Of a stretch of DNA of 64,000 nucleotides, positions 45,652 to 54,503 are shown piece after piece. The stretch spans positions 1-64,000 of the forward strand of contig NZ_JAQSDN010000042.1 in the NCBI RefSeq assembly GCF_029945925.1, written 5' to 3'. The position numbers and the translations under genes are program-made. The notes below the pieces were generated by a model that was given only the letters and a program-made list of their open reading frames with translations, did not search any database and was not told the DNA's origin. The stretch comes from Polaromonas sp. Its GTDB lineage: Bacteria; Pseudomonadota; Gammaproteobacteria; Burkholderiales; Burkholderiaceae_C. The stretch's first letter is position 1. Each line of letters starts with the position of its first letter.

Positions 45652-46332
45652 ATGGTCCGACGAACCAAAGAAGAAGCCCTGGCCACCCGCCACAAGCTGC
45701 TCGATGCGGCCGAGCACCTGTTCCAGGCGCAGGGCGTCTCGCGCACCAGCTTGCAGGACATCGCCCGGCGGGCAGGGGCGACCCGCGGCGCGGTCTACTG
45801 GCACTTCAAGGACAAGGCCGATCTCTTCAACGCGATGATGGAACGGGTCACCCTGCCCCTGGAACAGTCCTTCCAGAACCAGCTGGGGCAAGAGGAGCAA
45901 GGGGGACAAGAAGAGGCGCCAAGGGGGTACGCCGACCCGCTGGCACGCATTCGCAACGGCGTGGCTGCTGCGCTGCTGCGTATCGCCAGCGACCCGCAGA
46001 CGCGCCGTGTCTTCGAAGTGGCCACCCACAAGGTGGAATATGTCGGCGAGCTCCAGGCGTTGCGGCTGCGTCACCTGAAGAGCCGGAGCGACTTTCTGGC
46101 GCAGGTTGAACGGGGTTTGCAAGCGGCCGCCCGGCACCATGCGCGGGAACTGCCGGTTCCGGCCGCTGCGGCGGCGCAGGGCCTGCATGCCATCATCGAC
46201 GGCCTGATCCAGAGCTGGTTGCTGGAAAGCGCCGACTTCGATCTGGTGTCCCTGGGACGGGACGTGGTGGAGGTCTATCTGCGCGGGCTGGGATTTCCCG
46301 GCACAGGCAAGGACGGGGCGGCTCCGTCTTAG
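45652..46332 (+). CDS. TetR-family efflux repressor (AcrR/TtgR-like)
   Basis: The 226-residue protein begins MVRRTKEEALATRHKLLDAA, typical of AcrR/TtgR/MexR-type TetR regulators. The HTH is at about residues 28-50 (TSLQDIARRAGATRGAVYWHF), followed by the C-terminal ligand domain. A Glu/Gln/Gly-rich stretch at about residues 80-92 (QEEQGGQEEAPRG) looks like a lineage-specific loop insert. It probably represses the divergent pump operon and releases DNA when a pump substrate binds. Its 3' end overlaps the convergent hypothetical gene by 4 bp. Confidence 0.94.
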   Translation: MVRRTKEEALATRHKLLDAAEHLFQAQGVSRTSLQDIARRAGATRGAVYWHFKDKADLFNAMMERVTLPLEQSFQNQLGQEEQGGQEEAPRGYADPLARIRNGVAAALLRIASDPQTRRVFEVATHKVEYVGELQALRLRHLKSRSDFLAQVERGLQAAARHHARELPVPAAAAAQGLHAIIDGLIQSWLLESADFDLVSLGRDVVEVYLRGLGFPGTGKDGAAPS

Positions 46333-46967
46333 TGCAGATGCCGCGGCTTGCGTCCGCCGCCGCCGTGGCCGGAGCCACCTTGGGGGCCACCCATTCCGCG
46401 CGGAGGCCTGCCCAGTTGCATGGAACTGACCAGCGCATCAAAACGCTGCTCGAACAACTTGTCGACAGCGGACACCACATCGCCGAGTTCGGAGGCATCA
46501 AAATGACGCTCCATCAGGCCGATCATGTCCTGCACCAGCAGATCGCGCTGGACCTGCATGATGGCAGCCGGCGTGGGACCGACAAAATACATCGCAAAGT
46601 CGTCCCGGGCCTCTTCGCCGTCGGGCTCCTCATCCTCGTCAAAATCCGCGTCGTAGAAAGTGACCTCGAGGGGCGCACCGCTGGCGGACAGCTCGTTCAG
46701 GGCCATGCAGACCTCGTCGAGCACCTGCCGGAAATCCTCGTCACCGGGAACCGTCCAGCACAGTTGCAGCAGATGCTGGTGGACATCGAAGCGTATGCCG
46801 GGTTCTTCCTCATAGGCGCTGGCGGCACCGTCTGCCAGCGACTTGGCGCCCGCGTATTTCCAGAGCGGCTTCAGGGCTTCCTGCAGTTGCTCAAAGCCGA
46901 CATCCTCACGCAACGGCACTTCGCCGTGGACGTGTATTTCGAAAGGAGGGGTGGTGTAGCGGGCCAT
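46329..46967 (-). CDS. Conserved hypothetical protein with Gly/His-rich tail
   Basis: A 212-residue soluble protein starting MARYTTPPFEIHVHGEVPLRE. It has no signal peptide or membrane helix, is acidic in the middle (DADFDEDEEPDGEEARDD), and ends in a flexible basic tail rich in Gly, Pro and His (MGGPQGGSGHGGGGRKP). I associate it loosely with an uncharacterised family found in Comamonadaceae (possibly DUF6806), without certainty. The ATG at 46967 was preferred over an upstream in-frame start with unrelated residues. Function unknown. Confidence 0.75.
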   Translation of the reverse strand: MARYTTPPFEIHVHGEVPLREDVGFEQLQEALKPLWKYAGAKSLADGAASAYEEEPGIRFDVHQHLLQLCWTVPGDEDFRQVLDEVCMALNELSASGAPLEVTFYDADFDEDEEPDGEEARDDFAMYFVGPTPAAIMQVQRDLLVQDMIGLMERHFDASELGDVVSAVDKLFEQRFDALVSSMQLGRPPRGMGGPQGGSGHGGGGRKPRHLH

Positions 46968-47199
46968 GGAATCTATCTTAACCAGTTGCGGCCCTTGTGA
47001 AGGCCTTTCAATGGCGGTACTTGTCAGGTAGCGCGGCGTGACTCGGCAGGAGGGTGCCAGGACCGAAATTCTGTCCCATGTCGCACGGACAGGCACCACG
47101 CGAAACGCTCATTGTAGGGGGATTCACTCTGACCGTGGGAGCGTTCCCATGCTGGTTTTCAGCCTCTGGTGCTGGACGCAGCGCAGCAATGGCGCACCC

Positions 47200-47205
47200 T
47201 ATAAT
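47200..47205 (+). promoter_or_regulatory. Consensus -10 element of tRNA-Leu
   Basis: TATAAT is perfect and lies 15 bases before the tRNA 5' end. A convincing -35 at the right spacing is not obvious; the nearest match is CTGGAC, which is too far upstream. Confidence 0.6.
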
Positions 47206-47220
47206 CTACAGGGAGAACCC

Positions 47221-47305
47221 GCCCCGATGATGAAATAGGTAGACATACGGGACTTAAAATCCCGGGACGCAAGTCGTGCCGGTTCGATTCCGGCTCGGGG
47301 CACCA
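47221..47305 (+). tRNA. tRNA-Leu (anticodon TAA)
   Basis: The 85-nt cloverleaf has acceptor GCCCCGA paired with TCGGGGC, discriminator A and encoded CCA at 47303-47305. Anticodon stem CGGGA/TCCCG holds loop CTTAAAA, reading TAA, and the long variable arm GGGACGCAAGTCGTG marks a class II tRNA. The T-arm has GGTTCGATTCC. Confidence 0.97.
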
Positions 47306-47439
47306 TTTTCAACCTCCGTTTTCTGGCATTTCCGGCTCCCTGGAACAGTAATTTTCTGCCTCTTTTCAGGATGGCGTGTGAGCCCTCGATCAGCCCAACC
47401 CCAGCCAGCACGGGATGACGGATGTCCGCCTGGGGCGGC

Positions 47440-47740
47440 AAGCCCCTGCACCCTCCTTCCACCACTGGCGATGTCGCTCATCGCCGTCGCGGGCATCACC
47501 ATTGGCTCACTGTTGTTCCACGTTGTGACCGAGATGTTCTCCATCTTCATTGCCACGACGGCCTTGGTTGTTGCACCCCTGTCACGGCATTTCACAAAAA
47601 GCCGTTTGTGGTGTTTGTCGTATCCCTGACTGGCGGGTGCGCCATGGCTGCGTTGCAAACCCATGCGACACCTGCGGGTATCGCTTTGGTTTGCGCCTTG
47701 CCCTGTCTCAAAATTCATCGCTTATATTTATTCCCTCAAG
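47440..47740 (+). pseudogene. Decayed, frameshifted partial copy of the MASE3 sensor N terminus
   Basis: One frame encodes PLAMSLIAVAGITIGSLLFHV, then TEMFSIFIATTALVV and SRHFTKS. These parallel PLVLSAIAVAGTAFSYLFFHV, AELFSIVIASTALIV and SRRFTKN of the intact gene 430 bp downstream. The similarity then continues in a different frame (KPFVVFVVSLTGGCAMAAL against NYLVFVASLIGWCAVVDLL), showing a frameshift near 47600, and fades after about 47740. Nucleotide similarity is also visible around the CCACTGG-CTGTCG start of the match. The rest of the 498-bp gap has no gene. Confidence 0.75.
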
Positions 47741-47803
47741 CAGGCAGCACTGCACTAGTATCCGTGGGGTGACCCCGATAAAAATACAGCCATGAGGTCT
47801 TGA

Positions 47804-49009
47804 ATGCTAGAAAAACCGCCAGTCCTTGCCGAGCTGGGCATCAAAAGCCCGCTCGGTCGAAAGCTCAAAGCCCTGGCAGACGCCTTCTTGCTGCCACTGG
47901 TGCTGTCGGCCATCGCTGTCGCAGGCACCGCGTTCAGCTACCTTTTTTTCCACGTTTTTGCGGAACTGTTTTCCATTGTCATTGCGTCGACGGCGCTGAT
48001 TGTGGTCGCCACATCGCGGCGCTTCACCAAAAACAACTATCTGGTCTTTGTCGCGTCCCTGATTGGCTGGTGCGCCGTCGTGGACCTGCTGCACATGGTC
48101 ACTTACAAGGGCATGACTCTCACGCCTTTCCAAAGCTCCAATACCGCCACCCAATTCTGGGTACTTGCCCGCTCGCTGCAAGCGGCCGGATTGTTGCTTG
48201 CGCCTTACTATCTGCGGCGGGAACTTTCATTTGCGCGCCTGCATGCAGCTCTGGCACTGCTGGTTGGCCTGGGGGTGGCCAGCATCGGCTATGGCTGGTT
48301 TCCCGACTGTTATGTTGAAGGCCAGGGACTGACGGCCTTCAAGATTTACACGGAATACGCCATCATTGTGGTGCTGGCCGCCAGCGGCTGGCGGCTGTGG
48401 CGGAATCGCCAGAGCATGCCCCGCCCCCTTTTATGGGGCATGACAGCGGCCATTTTCACGATGATGCTGTCGGAGTTTGCACTCACGCTGTATGTAGACA
48501 TCAACGCCCCCGCCAATCTGCTCGGCCATGTACTCAAGTTTTTTGCCTACTGGTTCATCTACCTGGCCCTGATTGAAACCACGCTGCGCAAGCCGTTTGA
48601 GATGCTGGCGAGCGCGGCCAACACCTACGACGCCGTCCCCGACCCGACCCTGGTCGTGAGCGCAGACGGCATCATCCTGGAAGCCAATCGTGCCGCAGCC
48701 ATGCTGGTGGGTAGCACAGCAGAACAACTGCGTGGAAGCTCCAGCCACTTGCTGTTTCATGACGCGCAGCTGCCGCAGGAGAAATGCCCCGTCTGTAACG
48801 CCTTGTTGAAATCAAGGGAACGCTTCGTGATGGATATTCTGGTCAAGCATGGCGCGCGAACCATTGAATGCAATGTGGCGCCTCTGCTTGGGCAGCGTGA
48901 ACAAGACCTGTTTGTTCAGTTGCTGCGCGACACGACTGCCCAGAAGGCCGTGGAGGCCGAGCGGGACCGCCTGCTGGAACAACTCCGCCGCCAGCAGGCC
49001 CGCGCTTGA
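47804..49009 (+). CDS. MASE3-PAS membrane sensor without output domain
   Basis: The 401-residue protein has an N-terminal MASE3 membrane sensor of about seven helices (residues 25-270; LFSIVIASTALIVVATSRRF, GWCAVVDLLHMVTYKGM). A PAS domain follows at about residues 280-385 (DAVPDPTLVVSADGIILEANRAAAMLVG), then a short coiled coil (VEAERDRLLEQLRRQQARA) that ends at a stop. MASE3 proteins normally continue into a histidine kinase or GGDEF domain, so this one is either truncated or a sensor acting through a partner. A Cys pair (EKCPVCNAL) lies within the PAS region. It ends 8 bp before the convergent tad operon. Confidence 0.85.
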   Translation: MLEKPPVLAELGIKSPLGRKLKALADAFLLPLVLSAIAVAGTAFSYLFFHVFAELFSIVIASTALIVVATSRRFTKNNYLVFVASLIGWCAVVDLLHMVTYKGMTLTPFQSSNTATQFWVLARSLQAAGLLLAPYYLRRELSFARLHAALALLVGLGVASIGYGWFPDCYVEGQGLTAFKIYTEYAIIVVLAASGWRLWRNRQSMPRPLLWGMTAAIFTMMLSEFALTLYVDINAPANLLGHVLKFFAYWFIYLALIETTLRKPFEMLASAANTYDAVPDPTLVVSADGIILEANRAAAMLVGSTAEQLRGSSSHLLFHDAQLPQEKCPVCNALLKSRERFVMDILVKHGARTIECNVAPLLGQREQDLFVQLLRDTTAQKAVEAERDRLLEQLRRQQARA

Positions 49010-49016
49010 GCCCCGC

Positions 49017-49457
49017 TCATTGGGAAACGGACATTTCCGAGCTGGCCTGCATCTGGACAGGACTCAGCGAAATAATGGACGGCCAGACGAAGACAAACTC
49101 ATAGCTTGCCTGCACGCGAAAAACGGCGCCTGGCGAGCTGCCGGCAGGCCAGGCAGGCAGCACATCGACCACCACGCGCCCGGTATCCAGGCCAACGGCG
49201 TAAAAAAGTACTTTCTGCCGGATATCCTCGAGGCTGGCAGGCGCCGGTGAATCCTGGCCGCGGACCAGCGCAAAACGCGCGCCTTCCCGCGTGGCGTGCA
49301 TGAGGGTGGCGTAACTCCAGACCATGCGGCTCATCTCGATGGAGATAAACACAAACAGCAGCAGGACGGGCAAGACCAACACCAGTTCGACGACAAGGCT
49401 TCCCCCCTGTCTCGCACGGAAGCGTTGGCACAGGCGGGCGGGGTCATGGTGTTGCAT
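49017..49457 (-). CDS. TadE-family pilus assembly protein
   Basis: The 146-residue protein has the TadE-like N terminus RQGGSLVVELVLVLPVLLLFV at about residues 16-36, a prepilin-like hydrophobic segment after a Gly with a conserved Glu. A periplasmic domain follows. It is the last gene of the Tad operon, 12 bp after another TadE-like gene. TadE and TadG are minor components needed for Flp pilus assembly. Confidence 0.82.
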   Translation of the reverse strand: MQHHDPARLCQRFRARQGGSLVVELVLVLPVLLLFVFISIEMSRMVWSYATLMHATREGARFALVRGQDSPAPASLEDIRQKVLFYAVGLDTGRVVVDVLPAWPAGSSPGAVFRVQASYEFVFVWPSIISLSPVQMQASSEMSVSQ

Positions 49458-49469
49458 GGCCAGGCCGCC

Positions 49470-49937
49470 TCAATCCAGGCGAAGCTTGATCCCGGCTTCC
49501 AGGGTCAGGAATTCAGGCCAGCCGGGCGCGCGCCAGCTCAAGGCATGAGGTGTTTGCGCCGTGATGCTCAGGTAAGACCAGGGCCGGGTATCGGCGCCAT
49601 TGCCGCTGCAGACGCCCGAGCCACAATCCACGGTCGACAAGCCGGGACCGGGCGACGCGGGACAGACGCAGCTCTGCGCAATCTCAACCACCACCGGGGT
49701 CGAAACGCTGCCGAGGTTGGCGCGGACCGCGGCCTCAACGGCGGCAAAATCATCGCCCTGCGAAACACCCTGCCCCGCCCATTGGGCGCCGGCGCGGACA
49801 GCCTCCGCCAGGGTGGCTTTGACCGGGACCGCCAGGGTCACGCTGTAAACGCCAACGGCCATCAGGACAAGGACGGGCGCCAGCAGCGCCAGCTCCAGCG
49901 CGACCAGGCCTGATTGGGTTCTGCGCGCTTGCATCAT
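49470..49937 (-). CDS. TadE-like pseudopilin
   Basis: The 155-residue protein starts MMQARRTQSGLVALELALLAP with a prepilin-like GLVALE motif and a single N-terminal membrane helix. The periplasmic part has several cysteines (QSCVCPASPG, STVDCGSGVC). The ATG at 49937 overlaps the TadG stop by 4 bp; an upstream extension was rejected for that reason. It is the second of two TadE-like genes in the operon. Confidence 0.8.
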   Translation of the reverse strand: MMQARRTQSGLVALELALLAPVLVLMAVGVYSVTLAVPVKATLAEAVRAGAQWAGQGVSQGDDFAAVEAAVRANLGSVSTPVVVEIAQSCVCPASPGPGLSTVDCGSGVCSGNGADTRPWSYLSITAQTPHALSWRAPGWPEFLTLEAGIKLRLD

Positions 49938-51205
49938 TCGACCAGGCGCACCATTTGCCGCGTGGCCGGAGCAGCCAGACGATTGGAGAAATTCACCCGA
50001 AGACAGCCCGAAACATGCACGGTGCTGGCGATCAGTGACAGGTGGGGCGACGCACTGTTGGCACACCCGCTGTATGCACCCAGGAATTGCAGCGCCGATT
50101 TCGGCAGATAAATGGCGCCGACCAGGCTGTTGGTCGCCGGCCCGTTGAACATGTGCCAGTAGGTATTCAATGGCACAGAACGTGTTTCAAAAAAAAGAAT
50201 GCCTGCGTAGACCCCGCTGCCTGGCGCCGACAGCCCGGCCACGGTCCCCGCGTTCATCTGGATGCTTCCGTGCTGCAGCAGCTTTGGCGTGCTGGCAAAG
50301 GTGTTGAAGAGGGTCACGCCCTGGCCCTGAATGCGCGTACCGGCCCTGAAAGACAAACCACCCCCATACAGGATGTAAAGCCCGGGCAGCAAGGTGATGT
50401 CGGCACCACTGTTGGCTGTGATGCCGCCGCAATAGGTCCCGGGAGAAAGCGTGACGGCCGTCGCCACCACGAGGCTGGTCGCGATGCAAGTGCCCGGAAT
50501 GGGCTCGGGAAGATCGGTCAGCGGATCGCCGAGCAAGGGAGCGCCCGTCACCGGCGCAGGCGTGACCGCCGCGCCATTGCCCAGACTGACATTGCCGCGA
50601 ACCCGAACGGAGTGCGCCGCGAGCGTCGCGGATTTGGCCAGGGCCAGGGCGTTTGCAGCCAGCGAGTTGACCTGGACATTGCAGTCAGGCGCCTGAATCA
50701 TCGCCGAATTCGACAGCGACATCGCACTCGTGTTGGAACCGGGGTCGATCTGGAAAATACAGGATGATCGGCGCCCGACGGACGTCGCCGTGGCCTGGAC
50801 CCTCGGATTGCCCAAGCCCAGCATGTGCAGGAACAACAGATCCACGTCATGCGCAACCGTCGCTTGCGAGTGCAGGTCGACGCCCATGTAGGCGCCCGAT
50901 GCGGGGGGCGAGGAAATATCGACCGTGGTAGTTGCATCGCCGGTAAACCCATTGGCCGCGGCATCACTCAATCCGGCCGCGACGACGGTGCCGGCCTGCT
51001 CCCTCAGAATCTGGAAAGTGGCGGCCAGGGCCGCCATGTCCGCCGCAGCCTGCACCTGCCGGCGCTGGAGAAACATCTGGCTGGCATCCACCGCCATGCC
51101 GAGCATCAAGAGCATGGCCGGAAGCAACAAAAGAACGATCAACGTCGCCAATCCCCGCTGGCCGCGTGACGCACATCGCCATCGACAGGGTCGCGCCAAG
51201 GTCAT
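49934..51205 (-). CDS. TadG-like pilus assembly protein
   Basis: The 423-residue protein has the Tad-domain N terminus RGQRGLATLIVLLLLPAMLLM and then DASQMFLQRRQVQAAADMAALAA, typical of putative Flp pilus-assembly TadG proteins. The long remainder is a periplasmic, repetitive beta-rich region (NSAMIQAPDCNVQV, GADITLLPGLYIL). It overlaps tadC by 4 bp and the following gene by 4 bp. Confidence 0.85.
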   Translation of the reverse strand: MTLARPCRWRCASRGQRGLATLIVLLLLPAMLLMLGMAVDASQMFLQRRQVQAAADMAALAATFQILREQAGTVVAAGLSDAAANGFTGDATTTVDISSPPASGAYMGVDLHSQATVAHDVDLLFLHMLGLGNPRVQATATSVGRRSSCIFQIDPGSNTSAMSLSNSAMIQAPDCNVQVNSLAANALALAKSATLAAHSVRVRGNVSLGNGAAVTPAPVTGAPLLGDPLTDLPEPIPGTCIATSLVVATAVTLSPGTYCGGITANSGADITLLPGLYILYGGGLSFRAGTRIQGQGVTLFNTFASTPKLLQHGSIQMNAGTVAGLSAPGSGVYAGILFFETRSVPLNTYWHMFNGPATNSLVGAIYLPKSALQFLGAYSGCANSASPHLSLIASTVHVSGCLRVNFSNRLAAPATRQMVRLVE

Positions 51206-52146
51206 CCGCCCGCGCCTGTCTGAAACAGGCTTCTCAGCGACAGAATCGCCGGCCCCATCAGGATGATGAGCAACGCTGGAAGCAGGCAGAAAATCAGAGG
51301 GAACAGCAGCTTGGTCTGAAGTTTTCCGCTCATTTCCTCCGCACGCAAACGCTTGCGGATACGCAACTCGTGCGAATAGGTCTTTAATGTGGTGGCCATG
51401 CTGGTGCCCAGCTTCTCGGATTGAAGCAGGCTGCTCACCAAGGGGGCCATTTCATCCAGATTCAGAAAACGCGGCAGGTCGGCCAAGGCCTGGGTGTGCG
51501 AAGCGCCGGCCTGAATTTTCAGGCTCACGGCCTGGAAAGCATGGTGCAGCAAGGCGCTGTTGTTCTCGAACTCCTGACCCACCCGGTTCAATGCCGCGTC
51601 AAGACTCATGCCAGCTTCGACACAAACACGTATCAGGTCCAGCGCATTGGCGAAATGTATCTGGACGGCTTGTTGTGCCGAATTCGCTATCCGCAGCAAC
51701 AAAAAATAAGGCACAAAAAAAGCCGCGATGCCTGCCCCCGTCATTTTCAGGACAGTCACCGCCGCGTCAGGCGCGAACCCCGGGTCCTGACGCTGCAGGA
51801 GAACAAAGCCGGTCAGCGCAGCGCCCAGCAATGCGCAAGCCAGCCGCAACAACAAAAAATGCCTGGCGTCGTCCGCGTCATAAAACCCCGCAAAAATCAG
51901 TTGGCGGCGTGCACGCGAGGACAGCAAAACCGGCCAGAGGCCCGCGCTGGTTTTCGCTTCAAGCGATGACCTCAAAAGCCCGCCCTCCGGAGCGGGTGAG
52001 TTCAAAGGTGAATACTGCTCTTTCAGATTGCGCAGCCGCTGCTCGGCGGCTTTTGACTGCCACCAGACCAACAGGACATACATCCATGCCGTGCTCGCCA
52101 GAAAACCGAATCCGAGCAAGCCCATGATCAGCCAATCGACAGTCAT
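51202..52146 (-). CDS. tadC: Tad secretion inner-membrane protein TadC
   Basis: The 314-residue protein belongs to the type II secretion F (GspF) family, with a T2SSF domain at about residues 150-290 (ALDLIRVCVEAGMSLDAALNRV, SEKLGTSMATTLKTYSHELR) and membrane helices at both ends. It pairs with TadB as the inner-membrane platform for the Flp pilus. The ATG at 52146 lies 4 bp after tadB; a longer frame would overlap that gene. Confidence 0.9.
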   Translation of the reverse strand: MTVDWLIMGLLGFGFLASTAWMYVLLVWWQSKAAEQRLRNLKEQYSPLNSPAPEGGLLRSSLEAKTSAGLWPVLLSSRARRQLIFAGFYDADDARHFLLLRLACALLGAALTGFVLLQRQDPGFAPDAAVTVLKMTGAGIAAFFVPYFLLLRIANSAQQAVQIHFANALDLIRVCVEAGMSLDAALNRVGQEFENNSALLHHAFQAVSLKIQAGASHTQALADLPRFLNLDEMAPLVSSLLQSEKLGTSMATTLKTYSHELRIRKRLRAEEMSGKLQTKLLFPLIFCLLPALLIILMGPAILSLRSLFQTGAGG

Positions 52147-52150
52147 GGCG

Positions 52151-53122
52151 TCAAGCTCTCGCGTCCGGTTGAACCAGTCGCCAAAGCCAGAAAATACCGG
52201 CAGCTTGCAGCGCCACCCCAATTTTCAGAAGCGTGAGGCCTGACGGGGTGTTCCACAACAGCGAGAGCTGCCCGGGAGACAGGATCAGCATGCCGCCGGC
52301 CACAATGAAAGGCAACACGCCCAGAATCCAGGCGGACAGGCGGGCCTCGGACGACAGCGCATGAATTTTCCCCCGGAGCTCCTGCCTTTCGCGCAAGAGG
52401 GACGCTTGATCGCCCAACAACTGCACCAGGTTTCCTCCGCTCTGATGCTGAATGCGCAGGGCCGTCACAAAAAACTTGAGGTCGGCGCTGGGGCTGCGGC
52501 TGGCCAGATTTTCCAGGGCGCGGTCAATCGACTCCCCGAACTGCAGTTGTTCATGCACGCGATAAAACTCTTCCTGCAGCGGCATGGGCAGTTCGTGCGC
52601 CAAGGCCCCCCAAACAGACGACAAGGCCTGCCCCACCTGCAAGCTTCGAATCATTCCGTCAAGTGCGCCCGGCAACTGGCGCTCGATGGCCTGACAGCGC
52701 CTGGCTCGCAGCCAGAAAAGCCAGCCCAGGGGCATGCTCATGGCGACCAGCCAGGCAAGTCCAAGAAACCAGCCGCGAAGGCCGGACAGCCACAAGATGG
52801 CCTCGCCAAGCGCCGCGCCGATCAAGGTGAACTGCGTCAGTGTTCCGGACGCCAGGTGCAAACCCGCCTGATTGCGCAGTGCGTCCAGTTTCCCAGCCCA
52901 TGAGTTGCGCCGGATCAGCCCCTCCAACAGGGCTTTTCTTGTCTGCCCTCGGCGCAGGAATTGGGGCTGCGACAGATCGGCCTGGGCCGCGCCCTGTTCA
53001 AGGCGACTCATGAAGCGTTGTGCACGCCGGCTTCGGGTCTCCTGCCACAACAGGTAAGCGGCGTACAGCGCGACAAACGTGCAGAAAAACAGCAATACGG
53101 GCAACGCGATTTTCAGATTCAT
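52151..53122 (-). CDS. tadB: Tad secretion inner-membrane protein TadB
   Basis: The 323-residue protein is the second GspF-like platform subunit, with N-terminal helix (ALPVLLFFCTFVALYAAYLL), two central helices and a T2SSF domain at about residues 155-280 (GALDGMIRSLQVGQALSSVW, SADLKFFVTALRIQHQSGGNL). Its ATG at 53122 follows the tadA stop by 1 bp, so the two are tightly coupled. Confidence 0.9.
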   Translation of the reverse strand: MNLKIALPVLLFFCTFVALYAAYLLWQETRSRRAQRFMSRLEQGAAQADLSQPQFLRRGQTRKALLEGLIRRNSWAGKLDALRNQAGLHLASGTLTQFTLIGAALGEAILWLSGLRGWFLGLAWLVAMSMPLGWLFWLRARRCQAIERQLPGALDGMIRSLQVGQALSSVWGALAHELPMPLQEEFYRVHEQLQFGESIDRALENLASRSPSADLKFFVTALRIQHQSGGNLVQLLGDQASLLRERQELRGKIHALSSEARLSAWILGVLPFIVAGGMLILSPGQLSLLWNTPSGLTLLKIGVALQAAGIFWLWRLVQPDARA

Positions 53123-53123
53123 G

Positions 53124-54470
53124 TCATGCGTGATCGTTGACAAAGACATCCGGCGACAACCCGGCCCCACGCATCTGGAGTCGCTCCAGAAACCCGGGAA
53201 TCACGCCGGTGGCCATGAAGTAACCGTTCACGCGTCCATCGGCGGCAAGACCGGTGGGCTGGAACCTGAAGATTTCCTGCATGGTGATGGTTTCGCCCGT
53301 GAGGCCGGTGATCTCCTGGATACTCACGATTTTTCTCTTGCCATCGCTGAGGCGCGCAATCTGGATCACGGCATGAAATGCCGCAACCATCTGCTGCCGC
53401 AGCGGCAGATAGGGCACGTTGAGTCCCGCGAGTGCGACGATATTCTCGAGCCGTATCAGGGCATCGCCGGGTGAGTTCGCATGCACGGTGGTCATCGACC
53501 CTTCATGGCCGGTGTTCATGGCTTGCAGCATGTCTATCACCTCGCTGCCACGGACTTCGCCAACAATGATGCGATCAGGACGCATGCGCAATGCGTTCTG
53601 AAGAAGATCGCGCTGGCTGATTTTCCCCTTGCCTTCGATATTCGGCGGGCGCGTCTCCAGACGAACAACATGCGCTTGCTGCAGTTGCAATTCAGCCGCG
53701 TCCTCAATGGTGATGACGCGTTCCGCTTTGGAGATAAAACTGCTCAAGGCGTTCAACAAGGTTGTCTTGCCACTGCCCGTCCCGCCAGAAATCAGGATGT
53801 TGCACTTGCCCAGCACCATGGCCGTCAGCAATTGCAGCATCTTGGGGTTCAGGGTCCCGTTGTCCAGCAGCGCCTGCATGTCCAGGGGTTTGACGGAAAA
53901 GCGTCGAATCGACAGGACCGGGCCATCGAGCGCCAGCGGTGGAATGATGGCGTTGACCCGGGAACCATCGGGCAGCCTGGCGTCCACCATGGGGCTGGAC
54001 TCATCAATGCGACGACCGACACGCGAGACGATTTTGTCGATGATCTTGAGCAAATGCAGGTCATCGCTGAATTTCACCGGAGTCAACTCAAGCCGTCCCT
54101 GCCTCTCGACATAGACCTCGTGGCAGTTATTCACAAGAATGTCGGACACCGTGGGGTCGGCCAACAGGGGCTCCAGCGGCCCCAGACCCGTCACTTCCTG
54201 CTGTATTTCGACGATCAGACGCTCCCTCTCCTGCTGGGGAAGAATCTGTTTTTCTTCGAGCAGAATGGCTTCAATCACTTCTTTCAGGGAGTGCTTGATC
54301 TGCTCTGGCGAGAGATGCGCCAGGGCGCCCAGATTGAGCTGGTCTAACAGTTTTTCATGGACGGAAGCCCTGAGCCCGTCCCGGTCAAGTGACGAGGCGG
54401 CGGCCGACGCTCCGGGAAGCCTGCCTGGGGCATCCGCGCTCATTCGGCTCAACACATCACGAAGTGTCAT
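53124..54470 (-). CDS. tadA: Tad pilus assembly/secretion ATPase TadA (CpaF)
   Basis: The 448-residue GspE/VirB11-like ATPase powers Flp pilus assembly. It shows the Walker [13 protein letters not shown] at about residue 230, Asp box [10 protein letters not shown], His box [13 protein letters not shown] and Walker B region RIIVGEVRG. The N-terminal segment [20 protein letters not shown] is typical of CpaF. It is the central energy component of the operon. Confidence 0.95.
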   Translation of the reverse strand: MTLRDVLSRMSADAPGRLPGASAAASSLDRDGLRASVHEKLLDQLNLGALAHLSPEQIKHSLKEVIEAILLEEKQILPQQERERLIVEIQQEVTGLGPLEPLLADPTVSDILVNNCHEVYVERQGRLELTPVKFSDDLHLLKIIDKIVSRVGRRIDESSPMVDARLPDGSRVNAIIPPLALDGPVLSIRRFSVKPLDMQALLDNGTLNPKMLQLLTAMVLGKCNILISGGTGSGKTTLLNALSSFISKAERVITIEDAAELQLQQAHVVRLETRPPNIEGKGKISQRDLLQNALRMRPDRIIVGEVRGSEVIDMLQAMNTGHEGSMTTVHANSPGDALIRLENIVALAGLNVPYLPLRQQMVAAFHAVIQIARLSDGKRKIVSIQEITGLTGETITMQEIFRFQPTGLAADGRVNGYFMATGVIPGFLERLQMRGAGLSPDVFVNDHA

Positions 54471-54503
54471 GGGGTCCTTCCTGAATATCCCGAAGGCATC
54501 AAA

